Below are positions 21,585 through 33,147 of a stretch of DNA of 64,000 bases, piece by piece. This DNA comes from Muscardinus avellanarius (Eukaryota; Chordata; Mammalia; Rodentia; Gliridae). The stretch lies in NCBI GenBank assembly GCA_963383645.1, contig OY726576.1, positions 11,822,928-11,886,927 of the forward strand, in the 5' to 3' direction. The translations under genes were made by a program, and so were the position numbers. Below the pieces are notes generated by a model that was not told the DNA's origin, did not search any database, and saw only the letters and a program-made list of their open reading frames with translations. How positions within the stretch are numbered: position 1 is the first letter of the stretch; each line of letters opens with the position of its first letter.

Positions 21585-23205
21585 GAAGATGGTGACCCAG
21601 GGAAGCAGCACATACCAGTCCTGCTGACACCCAATCTCCACTGCCTTAAAAACAGCATTCTACAAAGCCAGAAAATACTACCGGTAGAGGAATAAAACAA
21701 TAGGTACAAGGCTGTAGGGAAGGAGGTTAGAAGACTAATCAGAGAACAGAAAAGAAGCCCACCCACCTTGCGGCAGCGGGCACCACAGCAGCGGCATCTT
21801 GCCGCACTGCACCTGACTCCAGAAACAAACAGGAAAACACCCGGACCTGAAGTGAGTGATCAGCTGCAGATTATCAGAATCGTAAGCCATCAGTTCTTCC
21901 TGCGCAAACACCGGCTACAACTTCCAGCAGTGGCTGCCAGGTTCACCACGCCCTCCAGAGATCCAGACTGGTGCTCAACAAGACTATAAGTGAAGCTGCA
22001 GTCCCCAGTGCAGTGCCCCCAGGGACTCGTACAACTGCGATAAACTCCCTGGGTCTGATACTTTGCGGTTCAATTTAGTGAAGGTGGGGGTTGAGTCTAC
22101 AATTTGCAGCAGTGGCAGCCGAGCTTACCATGCCCTCCAGCGTTTCAGAGTGGCACTCAACAATACCATAAGTGAAGCCACGGTCCTCGTAGGAGAATGC
22201 CCAGCGTGGTGCTCCCAAGGACTTCTGCAGCCGCAATAAACTTTCTGGGTCTGAGATTTTTATGGTTCAACCCGGAGAAGGTGGGGTTGGAGTCTGCTGT
22301 TGGACATAGCAGAGGCTCAGACAAACTCAGGCTCTGCATCAGTGGAAAGTGTTGAGGGAGACCTATGCTTAACACTAGTCTCTACTAGTAGGATCTCCGG
22401 GATCACCACAGACAACCCAAGCATGGTGGATGGGGAGAAGTCAGACCAGCCCAGACCTAGCTGTGGAGAAAAGAGACTCTTACATTGAGTTTGGTCTCAG
22501 AGGCATCCACCACTTACAGAGGCAAGGAGAGACCGAGACTCCACATCTGTGGAAAGCGTGGAGGGTGACCTGTGATTAACACTAGATCCAGCTCTATTGA
22601 TACTGGCCATCTGCATAAACTGAGAAAGACTCAGAGAACCAGGGAACCAGGCTTGCAGCAAGAAAGATGCCGGTGGCATTCGGCATCTGCACAGAGAGAG
22701 ACTGCAGAAGCCCAGTCTGCTGAGCATTTATATATTTGTAGAGTTGCATTAATTTATTGTTGTGTTGTTTTGAGTTTTTTCTTTTGTGTGTGTGTATGCC
22801 TATTGTTTACCCTCCCCCCACACCCTCTCGCAAGCTTCTTTCCTTGTACATACCTACTCTCTTCTCTCCATCCCTTTTCTTTTTTTCCCTCTCTTCCTTT
22901 CTCTTCTTTGTCTCATATTAAATCCACTTCCTATCACTATACTAAAAACTCTACATTTGTTACTAGAATACCACTACATAGTCACTATCTCTAATTTCTA
23001 CTCTATACTATCTTACCAAACTCATTCTCTCATTCTATTTCATCCTATCTTTGGCTTTACCCTATTCTTTCATTTACAACTTCATTTCCTTCTTCATTCA
23101 ACTTTCACTGTTGAATACAGCACAACTTGCCCTTGGATATACCAGCTGACACCTGGAGATCTAAGAAAAATCTATCAAAAGCAACAGATACAAACTTCTG
23201 AAATC
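21585..23205 (+). promoter_or_regulatory. L1 5' UTR with tandem monomer-like repeats
   Basis: A unit of about 182 bp occurs twice: CAGCAGTGGCTGCCAGGTTC begins at 21925 and CAGCAGTGGCAGCCGAGCTT at 22107. Shared internal words include GGTCTGA and CCCTCCAG. A second pair about 203 bp apart is GTGGAAAGTGTTGAGGGAGA (about 22341) and GTGGAAAGCGTGGAGGGTGA (about 22549). Tandem 5' UTR monomers drive L1 transcription in mouse; the same role here is inference. The 3' part (22780-23110) is CT-rich. Confidence 0.75.
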
Positions 23206-24346
23206 ATGAGGAAGAATAACAAGGAAGCTATGAGTTCCCACAACCCCACAAGCACACAACCTGACAACACAGAATTGCAGGGATCTCCAGAAGGTTGAAT
23301 TGTGAATGTAACTGTAGAGATAATACAGGACTTCCAAAAAGAATTCAGAGAGAGTCTGAAAGAAATAAAGGATGCAATCATTGAAGTGAAGGCATAAATT
23401 CAAACTATAAGCAATCAATTAGACCACATAGAGAACAGAATCTCGCTCCTAGAAGATGATCAGTCCAAAAACAAATGCATAGTATATAACTTAGAAAAAA
23501 CAATTTGACAGTATGAATTGGACGTTAAAGAAATATGGAGCCATTTTAAAAGAGCTAACCTAAGAATAATTGGCATAGAGGGAAAAGAAGGTGAAACCAA
23601 AGGGATCGACAATCTTTTTTTTTTTTTTTTTCTGTACTGGGGATGGAAACCAGGGGAATTCTACCTCCAAGCTACACCACCAGCCCTATTTTTTATTCTT
23701 TATTTTGAAACCGGGTCTCACTGAGTTGCAGAGGACTCACTAAGTAGCTGAGGCTGTCCCCAAACCACGATCCTCTGGTCTCAGCCTCCCAAATGGGGAT
23801 CAACAATCTTTTCAAAGAAGTAATATCAGCAAATTTTCCAAACATAGAGCAAGAGGTCAATACACATGTACAGAAAAGTTATAGAACCCCCTTTAGACAA
23901 GATCAGAGAAAAGGTTCTCCACATGATATAATAGTCAAAATGAACAATGTAGAAGCCGAGGAGAGAATCTTAAAGGCAACAAAAGCAAAAGACCAAGTGG
24001 CATACAGAGGCAAACCAATTAAAATCACTCCAGACTTCCCAAACCAAGTCATGAAAGCCAGAAGGGCCTGAAGTAGCATATTCCAAACTCTGAAAGAAAA
24101 CAATTTGCAGCCAAAAAATTTCCTTCCCAGCAAAACTATCTCTCAAATTAGACAGGAAAATAAAAATCTTCCATGACAAACAGAAGTTGAAAAGTTTTGT
24201 GTCTTCCAAACCAGCACTAGAGAAAATACTCAAAGAGATTAACTGCAGAGAAGAAATAAGAATATACTCCAGAACCAGAGAAACAAGAAGTTCCATCCAG
24301 CAAACAACTAAGCAAATAAGAACAAACACTACCTCAAACAGAAGTT
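23206..24346 (+). pseudogene. L1 ORF1 relic
   Basis: Begins ATGAGGAAGAATAACAAGG. An in-frame TGA follows at 23296 and more stops later. A SINE interrupts it at 23619-23794. The C-terminal domain is recognisable by VAYRGKPIKITPDFP and MKARRA at about 23996-24070. ORF1p is the L1 RNA-binding protein. Confidence 0.85.
23619..23794 (-). repeat. B1-dID SINE, reverse, inside L1 ORF1
   Basis: T-run, TACTGGGGATGGAAACCAGG, CCGGGTCTCACTGAGTTGC, TCTCAGCCTCCCAAAT. The target-site duplication is GGGATCGACAATCTTTT (from 23602) and GGGATCAACAATCTTTT (from 23796). The B1 half is truncated. Confidence 0.95.
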
Positions 24347-24394
24347 AAATCTCAATGTGTTAGGAATTAAAAATAATCTCTCAATAATCACACT

Positions 24395-27300
24395 GAACAT
24401 AAATGGCCTCAACTCCCCAAAAAAGACAGAAAGTAGCAAAATGGATTAAAAATCAGAATCCATCTATTCTATATGCTGCTTGCAAGAAACACACCTTATA
24501 AGTAAAGATAGTCACAAACTAAAGGTGAAGGACTGGAGCAAGGTAATTTATTCCAATGGAACTCATAGACAAGCGAAAGTAGCAACTATGATACCAGACA
24601 AATTAGATGTTAAGCCCAAGCTTATCAGAAGAGACAAAGCAGGTCATTTTTTACTGATAAAAGGAACAATCCAGCAAGAGGAAATAACAATAGTCAAAAA
24701 TTTATGCCCCCAAAATAGGTGCAGCTACTTTCATAAAACAAACTCTTTGTGACATTAAGTCACACATAAATCCCAATAATACAGAGAGACTTCAACTCCC
24801 CTCTCACACCATTAGACCAATCTTCTAAACAAAAGATCAGTAAAGATGTCTCAAACCTAAAGAACACCATCAACCAAATGGAACTATTAGACACATAGAA
24901 TATTCCACCCAATACAGCAGAGTTCACATTCTTTTCAGCTGCTCACAGAAACTTCTCCAAAATAGGTCACATTCTGGGCCACAAAGTGAGCACTAGCAAA
25001 TTCAAAAAATGTGACATATTTCACTGTGTCTTTTCAGACTATAATGAAATGAAACTAGAAATCAACCATAAGAAGATCCAGAGAAACCACATAAACATGT
25101 AGAGACTTCATTCACCAAACTGCTGAATGAAGAATGGGTCATAGAAGGAGTAAGGGGTGAAATCAAGAATTTCTAGAAACAAATGAAAATAAAGATACAA
25201 TATATCAAAACCTCTGGGACACTTTGAAGTCAGTATTAAGAGGAAAATTCATAGCACTGAGTGTTCACATAGAAGAACAGAAGATCACCAAATAAGTAAT
25301 CTAACAACACACCTCAAAGCCCTTGTAAAACAGGAACAATCTAACCCCAAAGCCAGTAAAAGACAGGAAATTATTAAAATCAGAGCAAAAATCAGTGAAG
25401 TAGAGAATAAAAAAGAGTACAGAAAATTAACAAAACCAAAAGCTGGTTTCTCAAAAAAAATTAACAAGATAGATAAACCACTAACCAACCTAAGCAAAAA
25501 AAAAAAAAAAAATCAACCCAAATTATGAAAATAAGAGATGAAAAAGGAGGTATCACTACTGACACTGTAGAAATACAGAGGATTATCAAAAACTACTTTG
25601 AAAAATTATACTCCAACAAAATGGAAAATCTGGAAGAAATTGACAACTTTCTAAACAAATAAAACCTGCCTAAACTGAGTCAAGAAGATATAGAAAATTT
25701 AAACTAACCAATAGCAATCAAAGAGACTGAAAAAGCAATAAAGAGCCTATCATCAAAGAATAGCCCAGGACCAAATGGTTTCCCAAGTGAATTTTATAAA
25801 ACCTTTAGAGAAGAGCGAATTCCTGTTTTCATTAATCAATTTCGTGAAATAGAAAAAGAAACGGGGCTCTCCCAAATACATTCTATGAAGCCAACATCAC
25901 ATTAATTCCAAAACCAAATAAAAATAGTTCAAGGAAGGAAAACTACAGGCCTATATCTTTGATGAACTTGAATGTAAAACTGCTAAACAAAATACTAGCA
26001 ACACGCATTCAAAACCTCATCAAAAAAATCATGTAACTTGACCAGGTAGGGTTCATCCTACCTGCAAGGCTGGTTCAACATACAAAAATCAATTCATGTA
26101 ATTCATCATATGAACAGAAACAAAGACAAAATTCACATAATCATTTCAATAGACACTGAGAAAGCATTTTACAAGATCTAACACCCTCTTATGCTAGAAA
26201 TCACTGCAGAGAATTGGAATAGAAAGAACATATCTCAACATCATAAAGGCAATCTACAATAGGCCCACAGCCAACATCGTATTAAATGGGGAAAACTTTG
26301 AGAATTCCCCTAAAAACAGGAACAAGACAAATATGTCCATTATCACCACTTCTTTTCAATATAGTACCTGAGACTCTAACCAGAACAATAAAGCAAGAAA
26401 AGGAAAGCAAAGGAGTACACATAGGAAAAGAAGAACCCAAACTTTCACTCTTTGCAGACAACATGATACTAAGAAGACCCAACAAACTCAACCAATTTAG
26501 CAAAGTGTTTGGATATAAAATTAATCTTAAAAAATCAGAAGCTTTTCTCTATACCAACCATAAGTCCACTGAAAAATAAATCCAGAAAACACTTCCACTC
26601 AGGATTTCCCACAAAAAAATAAAATACTTAGGAATAAACTTAACCAAGGAGGTAAAAGATCTCTACAAAGAAAATTATAAAACATTGAAAAAAGAAATCA
26701 AAGAAGGCCTTGGACGATGGAAAGATCTTCCATGTTCATGAATAGGCAGAATAAATATCATCAAAATGGCCATACTTCCAAAAGTGATCTACAGATTCAA
26801 CGCAATGCCCATTAAGTTACCAAGATCATTCCTCACAGACATAGAAAAATCAGTGCTTAAATTCAGAATAAAAAAATTAAAAATTAAATTAAATTAAAAT
26901 TTTTAAAAATCAGTGCTTAAACTCAGAATAGCCAAAATGTTCTCACCAACAAAAAACATGAAGGAGCTGGGCATGGTGGTACACTCTTGTAATCCCAAGT
27001 ATTTGGGATTATCTTCTGAGACAGAAGGATTGTGGTTTGTGGACAGCCTCAGCTACTTAGTGAGGCTCTTCGCAACTCAGTGAGACCCTGTTTCAAAATA
27101 AAAAATAAAAACTAGGGCTGGGGGTGTAGCTCAGAGGTAGAATGCCCCAGGGTTCCATCCTCAGTACCAAAAAAGAACATGCAGGAGGAATCACAATACC
27201 TGACTTTAATCTATACTACAAAGCCTAGTAATAAAAACAGCATGGTACTGGCACAAGAACAGATACACAAACCAGTGGAACAGAAGACTCAGAAACAAAT

Positions 27301-28365
27301 CCACACACAGCCAATTAATTATTAACAATGGGGCCAGAAATACACACTGAAAAAAAGATAGCCTATTCAATAAATGGTGTTGGCAAAACTGGTTAACCAT
27401 ATGCAGAAAAGTGGAAATAAATCCCACTTTCTCACTCTGCACAAGAGTCAATTCAAGATGGATCAAAGACTTGAAAATTAGGCCAGAGACCTTGAGGACT
27501 GCAACACATAGGCACAGATAAAAACTTTCTCAACAAGATCCCAAAGGCACAAGAAACTAAAAGGTGAATCAATATGTGGTATTGCATTAAACTGAAGAGC
27601 TTCTGTACAGCAAAGGAAACTATCAAGAACCTCAACCAAGAGCCAACAGAATGTGAGATTTTTGCCAACTACTCCTCTAATAGAGAGCTAATATCTAGAA
27701 TATACAGAGAACTCAGTAAACTTAGCACTAAGAAAACAAATAACCCAGTCAAAATGGGCAAGTGAACTAAATAGACACTTCAAAGTAAGAAATTAAAATG
27801 GCCAATAAATTCATGAAAAAAATGCTCAACATCATTGGCAATCAGAGAGATGCAAATCAAAACTACCCTGAGATTTCACCGAACTTCAACTAGAATGGCA
27901 ATCATTCAAAACACAAACAACAACAAATGCTGGCGAGGATGTAGAGAAATAGGAACTCTAATACATTGTTGATGGGATTGCAAATTAATGCAACCACTTT
28001 GGAAAGCAGTATGGAGAATCCTCAGAAGAATGGAAACAAATCTACCATTTGATCTAGCAATACCACTTCTGGGTATCTACCCAAAAGATAGGAAACCAAA
28101 CTACCAAACTAATACATGTGTATCTGTGTTCATAGCTGCACAATTCACCATTGCCAAACTATGGAACCAGCCAAGATGTCCATCCAGAAATGAATGGATT
28201 ACAAAACTGTGGGATATGTACACAATGGAACTTTACTCAGCCATAAAGAAGAATACAATTATGTCATTTACAGGGAAATGGATGGAACTGGAGGACATTA
28301 TGCTAAGTGAGATTAGTCAGTCACAAAAAATAAGAAATTGGATGCTCTCCCTAATATGCAGAAGC
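24395..28365 (+). pseudogene. L1 ORF2 relic: endonuclease and reverse transcriptase
   Basis: The endonuclease QETHL motif with its metal-binding Glu is intact at 24483. The RT region contains [21 protein letters not shown] text at about 25950. The RT active-site box reads FADN at 26451-26462 instead of FADD: the second catalytic Asp codon is AAC. Several stops (for example in 24740-25140) and a SINE at 26966-27174 break the frame. The C-terminal part ends at about 28365. Confidence 0.9.
26966..27174 (+). repeat. B1-dID SINE inside L1 ORF2
   Basis: GCTGGGCATGGTGGTACAC, CTCAGCTACTTAGTGAGGC, GGGTGTAGCTCAGAGGTAGA. Flanking AACATGAAGGAG and AACATGCAGGAG form the target-site duplication. Confidence 0.95.
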
Positions 28366-28679
28366 TAGGAATAAAATGGGTCATAGGAACTCTAGACGAT
28401 AAAGGAGATTCTATAGATGAGCAAATAAGGTGACCTAAATGAGGGGATGGGAGGGTGGAGAGGGAAATTCTCAATGCACATGATGTACTCTAACAAACAT
28501 ATCAATGTTAATTACTAAGCCAAACATGAGAAGGAGGGAGGGAGGGACGTATGGAATGGAGTGGGAACTGGCTAAGGGATAATTGGGTGATGTGTGCATA
28601 TATGTCTCCACCATCTTGCATCCCATTAAGATGTATGAATATAATACACCAAAAAAATTAGAAAAAGAACAGGGCCTTA

Positions 28680-29075
28680 AATGTTATAGAACATGAGGAA
28701 GGACCCGCCATTGCCATCTGACCTTGACTATACTGCACTTGCCCCCGCCCCAGCCATCTCTCACACCTTGCAAACGTGTGACCACCAGGAGACTGTCACC
28801 ACTGCCACGCTTAGCCCTGTGCCACCGCCCACATCAGGAAAGATGGGAGCTCCCAAGCGCACCCTGCCCCACACCTCGCTCACTTCCAAGTTCAAGCAGT
28901 GTCCATGTATGTCTAAATAAAATAGCCGGGGTCCAGGTCTGTTGCTCTGCTGGAATTTGAGTTCTGACTTCTAGACTGGGATAAAAGCATAAAAATTTTT
29001 AGGAATTTTTTTGGGGGGAAATGGTGTTGGTGAATGAACAGAGAATCCTACCTCTAGGCACAGAAGAGCTTTGTT
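28680..29075 (+). other. Unrecognised stretch with a 75-codon frame and a nearby AATAAA
   Basis: An open frame at 28693-28920 encodes a Pro/Thr/Ser-rich peptide (ends KFKQCPCMSK) whose stop codon overlaps the AAATAAAATA polyadenylation-like site at about 28916. I recognise no domain, and no splice sites or homologue can be named. It could be a scrap of an LTR or chance. Confidence 0.15.
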
Positions 29076-29078
29076 CTT

Positions 29079-29322
29079 TTTTATGCTGTGCTGGGGATTG
29101 TACCTGGGGCCTCATACATGAGAGGCAGGTGCTCTACCACTGAGCTACAACCCAGCCCTTGGAATTCTACCTCTGAGCTACACTCCCAGCCCTATTTTTT
29201 TGTTGTTATTGTGTTTTGAAATAAAGTCTCACTAAGTTGCTCAGGCTGGTCTCAAACCTGCTATCCTCCTGCCTCTGCCTTTCAAGTACTAGGCATGTAC
29301 CACCATGCATGACAATTTCTAG
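29079..29322 (-). repeat. ID SINE and old B1-dID SINE, reverse
   Basis: 29079-29158 is an ID monomer (CATGAGAGGCAGGTGCTCTA, GAGCTACAACCCAGCCC). 29160-29320 is an older dimer (GAGCTACACTCCCAGCCC, GCTCAGGCTGGTCTCAAACC). Confidence 0.75.
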
Positions 29323-29324
29323 AA

Positions 29325-29525
29325 TTTTTTTTTTTTTTTTTGATGGTACTGGGGTTCCTGGAAGCCCTTCTACCTCCGGGCTACACTCCCAGACCTATGT
29401 TTACACTTTTATTTGGAAACAGGGTCTCCTAAGCCAGCGCACGCGGCTGGCTTCGAACCTGCGCGATCCTCCTGTCTCTGCCTCCCAAGCGCGGGGATGA
29501 CAAGCGTGCGCCACCACGCCCGGCT
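29325..29525 (-). repeat. B1-dID SINE, reverse, GGGCTTCC subfamily
   Basis: T-run, GGGGTTCCTGGAAGCCC, ACTCCCAGACC, GCGCGGGGATGACAAGCG, CACGCCCGGC; AATTTCTAGAA flanks both sides. Confidence 0.95.
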
Positions 29526-29922
29526 CAATTTCTAGAAATATTAAGGAGAACTTTCCAAGGATGGATGGAAGGGGCAGCCACAAATACGACTGACACAATG
29601 TTGTCAAGATATTTAAGGTGAAAAAAGCAAAACACAGAACAATATGTTTGGAGTCCTACCTCTTGCTTCAAAAGCGAAAATAGTCTCCATGCATAGACTG
29701 TCCCTGGAAGGTTCTAGAGAAACAGGCAACCATTATGTCGAGGGAAGGGAACTTTACAATTAGGGGTAGAAGGAAGACTCAATTAGCACCAAAAATCCCT
29801 TTGTATCTTTTGTCTGAGATGGAGACAATGTAACAAAGGAGAAGGAAGGAAGGAAAAGGAAAACATAGCAGGAAGGAAAGAAGAGAGGAGGGAGTCGCCA
29901 TGTGTTTCTCTCTCTTGATCGC

Positions 29923-30365
29923 TTTTTTTTTTTTTTTTTTCCAGGTCTGGGGATGGAGCCCAGGGGCATTCTACCTTGGAGCTACACCCACCCCCCCAGC
30001 CTATTTTTTATTCTTTTTTTTTTTTTTTTTTTTTTTGCGGGTCTGGGGATGGAACCCAGAGGCATTCTACCTCCGACCTACACCCTCTGCCCTATTTTTT
30101 TATTCTGTATTTTGAGACAGAGTCTCACTAAGTTGCCGAGGGCCTCACTAAGTAGCTGAGGCCATCCGTGAACCGCGCCTCTCCAGTCTCAACCTCCCGA
30201 ATTCTGGGATTACAAGCGTGCGCCACCATGCCCTGACTATTTTTTATTCTTTATTTTGAAACAGGGTCTGAGTTGCGGAGGGCCTCACTAGGTAGCTGAG
30301 GCTGGCCTCGAACCGCGATCCTTCTGTCTCCCCCTCCCAGATGCTGGGATCACAGGCGTGCGCCC
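29923..30365 (-). repeat. Three B1-dID units in a row, reverse
   Basis: 29923-30012 is an ID half only; 30013-30238 is a complete dimer; 30238-30365 is a B1 half. They sit head to tail, as if one SINE inserted into the A-tail of another. Confidence 0.85.
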
Positions 30366-30685
30366 CATTCCCCCCTATCAGCAGCTTTTGGCCACTGTTC
30401 TTCATGCAGGGCCTGCAGTACACGGGGATTCGCCCTCCACCGCAGCCAGGAGGACATTTGAGAACTTGCCTGGGCACAGAAAGTGCCCATATCCATCCAG
30501 CTGGAAAGGAGAGCGTAGCTATAATAAGCATGTTCTGCTGCTCCAGGTGGAACCAAACTTGTCCTCCGTTGTGTGTCAACGACTTGATGAAAATACACTC
30601 CAGACGCCTGTTGCCATTTCTTAGTAGCTGCCAGAACTTCAGCTCATTTATAAGATGAAGACTTAATGGACAATTTCATATACAA
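30366..30685. other. Unique-looking sequence with short open frames
   Basis: Overlapping frames of 82-111 codons on both strands show no recognisable domain; none can be supported as a gene. Confidence 0.25.
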
Positions 30686-30689
30686 ATAA

Positions 30690-30870
30690 TATTTTTTGTA
30701 TAGGGGTTTGAACTCAGGGACATTCTACCTCTGAATTATATTCCCAGATCCCCCCCTCCCCTTTTTTTGGAAACAAAAAAACACTGAGTTCCTGAGACTG
30801 ACCTCAAACCTGCGATCCTCCTGTATCAGCCTCCCGGGTACTGGGGTTTCAGGTATGCACCAGCCACACA
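30690..30870 (-). repeat. Old B1-dID SINE, reverse
   Basis: GAACTCAGGGACATTCTACC, TCAAACCTGCGATCCTCCTG, GCCTCCCGGGTACTGGGG. Confidence 0.7.
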
Positions 30871-30910
30871 GAATTTTTTGTAACTTGATGGCTCATCTAG
30901 AAAAGCATCA

Positions 30911-31089
30911 AGTGCCGGGAGTGGTGGCGCACGCTTGTAATCCCCGCGCTTGGGAGGCGGAGACAGGCAGGTTCGAAGCCAGCCGCACTGGCTTAGGAGA
31001 CCCTGTTTCCAAATAAAAAATATGAAAAATAGGTCTTGGAGTGTATCCCAGAGTTAGAAGGGCTTCCAGGAACCCCAGTACCACAAAAA

Positions 31090-31132
<43 letters not shown>
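30911..31132 (+). repeat. B1-dID SINE with (AAAT)n tail, GGGCTTCC subfamily
   Basis: GGAGTGGTGGCGCACGCTTG, CCCGCGCTTGGGAGGCGG, GGGCTTCCAGGAACCCC; tail is about 11 units of AAAT. AAGCATCAAG flanks both sides. Confidence 0.95.
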
Positions 31133-31286
31133 GCATCAAGGCACTAGAGCAGAAACACTGCCCGTGTTTAACAGGTTGAATCAGCTGGGATTGTGAAGGC
31201 CTCTGCTTGTTTATTTCTCTTTTGTGTTCAAAGATGAAATGTGACCATATTTCCCATGTAGTTCAGTCTACTTGTGCCCCTACGAG

Positions 31287-31332
<46 letters not shown>

Positions 31333-31462
31333 TACTGGGCATGAAACCCAGGAGCATTCTACCTCCGAGCTACACCCCCAGCCCCTTTTTTTTCAAACAA
31401 GGCTTCACTAAGTTGCAGAGGGCCTCGCTAAACTGCTGAGGCTGGCCACGAACCTGCGATGG
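31287..31462 (-). repeat. B1-dID SINE, reverse, with (GT)n tail
   Basis: About 42 bp of GT repeat then GGTACTGGGCATGAAACCC, GAGCTACACCCCCAGCCC, GCTGAGGCTGGCCACG. The 5' end of the SINE is truncated. Confidence 0.88.
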
Positions 31463-31679
31463 AAAGTACTAGTGTGCAGATCAGTTAATCAAGTATATGT
31501 GTAACAGATAATAGAGATTATTTCAATATCTGCACCATGATCTTGTAAAGTTTTGAGATGAGGAGATGCAGCCCCTCTTTATATATCCCCCACCCTTCTG
31601 CTGCCTGAAGCACAATGATTATCTGTAAACTAAAAAAAAAAAATACCCTAATATGTGTTTATAGAAACCACTGGTGCTT

Positions 31680-32262
31680 GTGGACAGCCGCCACCGTATC
31701 CCTTAAAAATCTTGAGAAAGCTCGATCAGGGGGTCCGCAACGGCGTAGATCCCCCATGAAGAATGTCTAGCATTCCTCTCTTTCTTAAAATTATTTTAGG
31801 ATTATTTGGATTAATAGGTATAATTGAAATTTTATGTATAAACATTATAACTAAAACTGATGGGCAGCGGCTCGTGAGAGACTCAGGCAGCAAAGATTTT
31901 TTCCCAAGGATAAAGTTATTGGGCCAAATATTAAGTTCAACCCGACCTTAGTTAGAGCCGCTGTATAAGAGTAGGTTCGAGTCAACCTTGTGAGGTGAGA
32001 CAAAGCACACTATGATTGTTTAAATGTCTGGCACCCTCGCCCTAAACTTTATAACAAATGATAACTTTTTCCCGTCCTTGGCAATCCTGCTTGCATGACT
32101 ATGTTCTTGCTTTTCTGCCAACAAAGAAAGTATAAAAACTGTAACAAATCCTGAATAAAATGGAGAAGATTGATCTCGTGCGACAATTCTTTTCTCATTT
32201 CGACCTCGGCTCTTTTCTCACTGGCACACGAACCTCGACTCTGCTAGGGCCGGACCCCGGCA
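31680..32262 (+). repeat. LTR-like element, possibly class II (betaretrovirus-like), solo or 3' remnant
   Basis: About 580 bp with a TATA-like GTATAAAAACT (32130), AATAAA (32154) only about 25 bp later, then a CT-rich U5-like end reaching CCGGACCCCGGCA. A short R region and this layout suit class II LTRs. GACAGC occurs at 31683 and just after the end (32263), a candidate 6-bp duplication; the 5' boundary is uncertain. The 62-codon frame at 31763-31951 may be an env-end scrap or chance. Confidence 0.5.
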
Positions 32263-32640
32263 GACAGCTACCAAGATCTCATTCAAAACTTCAAATTCCA
32301 TTTCAAAAATCACCTCCTGTCTGAAGCATTTTCTTGTACCCGCTACCACTCTCAACACCTGTCAGTGGCAGGCACCCGTCTTCTGTATTTTTTTGTATCA
32401 TACTCACAATTTGAAGATAAAGCCTGTGTCTACTTAATCCGAGCACTTCGGCATACATATGGTGTCTAGCTAACACACTGGCTAAGTGAACAAATAAATT
32501 AATTAAATCCATTGCTGACTAATGCGTATGCATTCATTAAATAACAGACTCAGTGTAGATTTTCCTTGTTTGTCAAGAAGGGAGAGGGGGGAGTATTGTG
32601 TGTGCAGGTGAGCACACATACATATGAAATTTTGAAACGC

Positions 32641-33147
32641 AGAATACACTTTCTTTTTTGTGTGTGGAACTGGAATTGAACCCAGGGGCATTCTACCGCC
32701 AAGCCACACCCCCAGCCCTATTTTATTTTCTAGTTTGAAACAGTCTAACTAAGTTGCTGAGGCTGGCTTCAAACCTGCCATCCTCCTGTTTTAACCTCCC
32801 AAGTAGTGGAATTACAGGTGTGTGCCACCATGGCCAGCCAGAATACACTTTTTTTTTTTCAGTAGCAGGGATAGAACTCAGGGGCATTGTACCTCCAAGC
32901 CACACCCCCAGCCCTATTTTTGTCTTTTTTTTTTTCATTTTGTAGTACCGGGGATGGAGCCCAGGGGCATTCTACCCCCAAGCTTCACCCCTAGCCCTAT
33001 TTTTTATTCTTTGTTCTGAAACAGGGTCTCACTGAGTTGCAAGGGGCCTCGCTAAGTAGCTGAGGCTGTCCGTGAACCATGATCTCTGCCTCCCGAATGC
33101 TGGGATTACAAGCGTGCGCCACCACACCCGGCCAGAATACACTTTCT
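32641..33147 (-). repeat. Serial SINE insertions, reverse, with one target motif present three times
   Basis: AGAATACACTTTCT-type words occur at 32641, 32840 and 33134. Between them lie a complete dimer at 32655-32838, an ID half at 32852-32931 and a complete dimer at 32935-33133, all on the reverse strand. Confidence 0.9.

Larger units (their letters stand above)
21572..28677 (+). mobile_element. Near-full-length but dead LINE-1 with target-site duplication and two nested SINEs
   Basis: The element is flanked by the 13-bp duplication AAGAACAGGGCCT at 21572-21584 and 28665-28677. It runs from a 5' UTR (21585-23205) through ORF1 (about 23206-24346), ORF2 (about 24395-28365) and a 3' UTR to an A-rich tail ending about 28664. 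SINEs interrupt ORF1 and ORF2. Many stops break both frames, so it cannot be autonomous now. The presence of the 5' UTR shows little or no 5' truncation. Confidence 0.95.

Noticed and set aside
30244..30658. Overlapping frames of 82-111 codons on both strands
   Set aside because: Partly SINE; the rest has no domain and no support for either strand.
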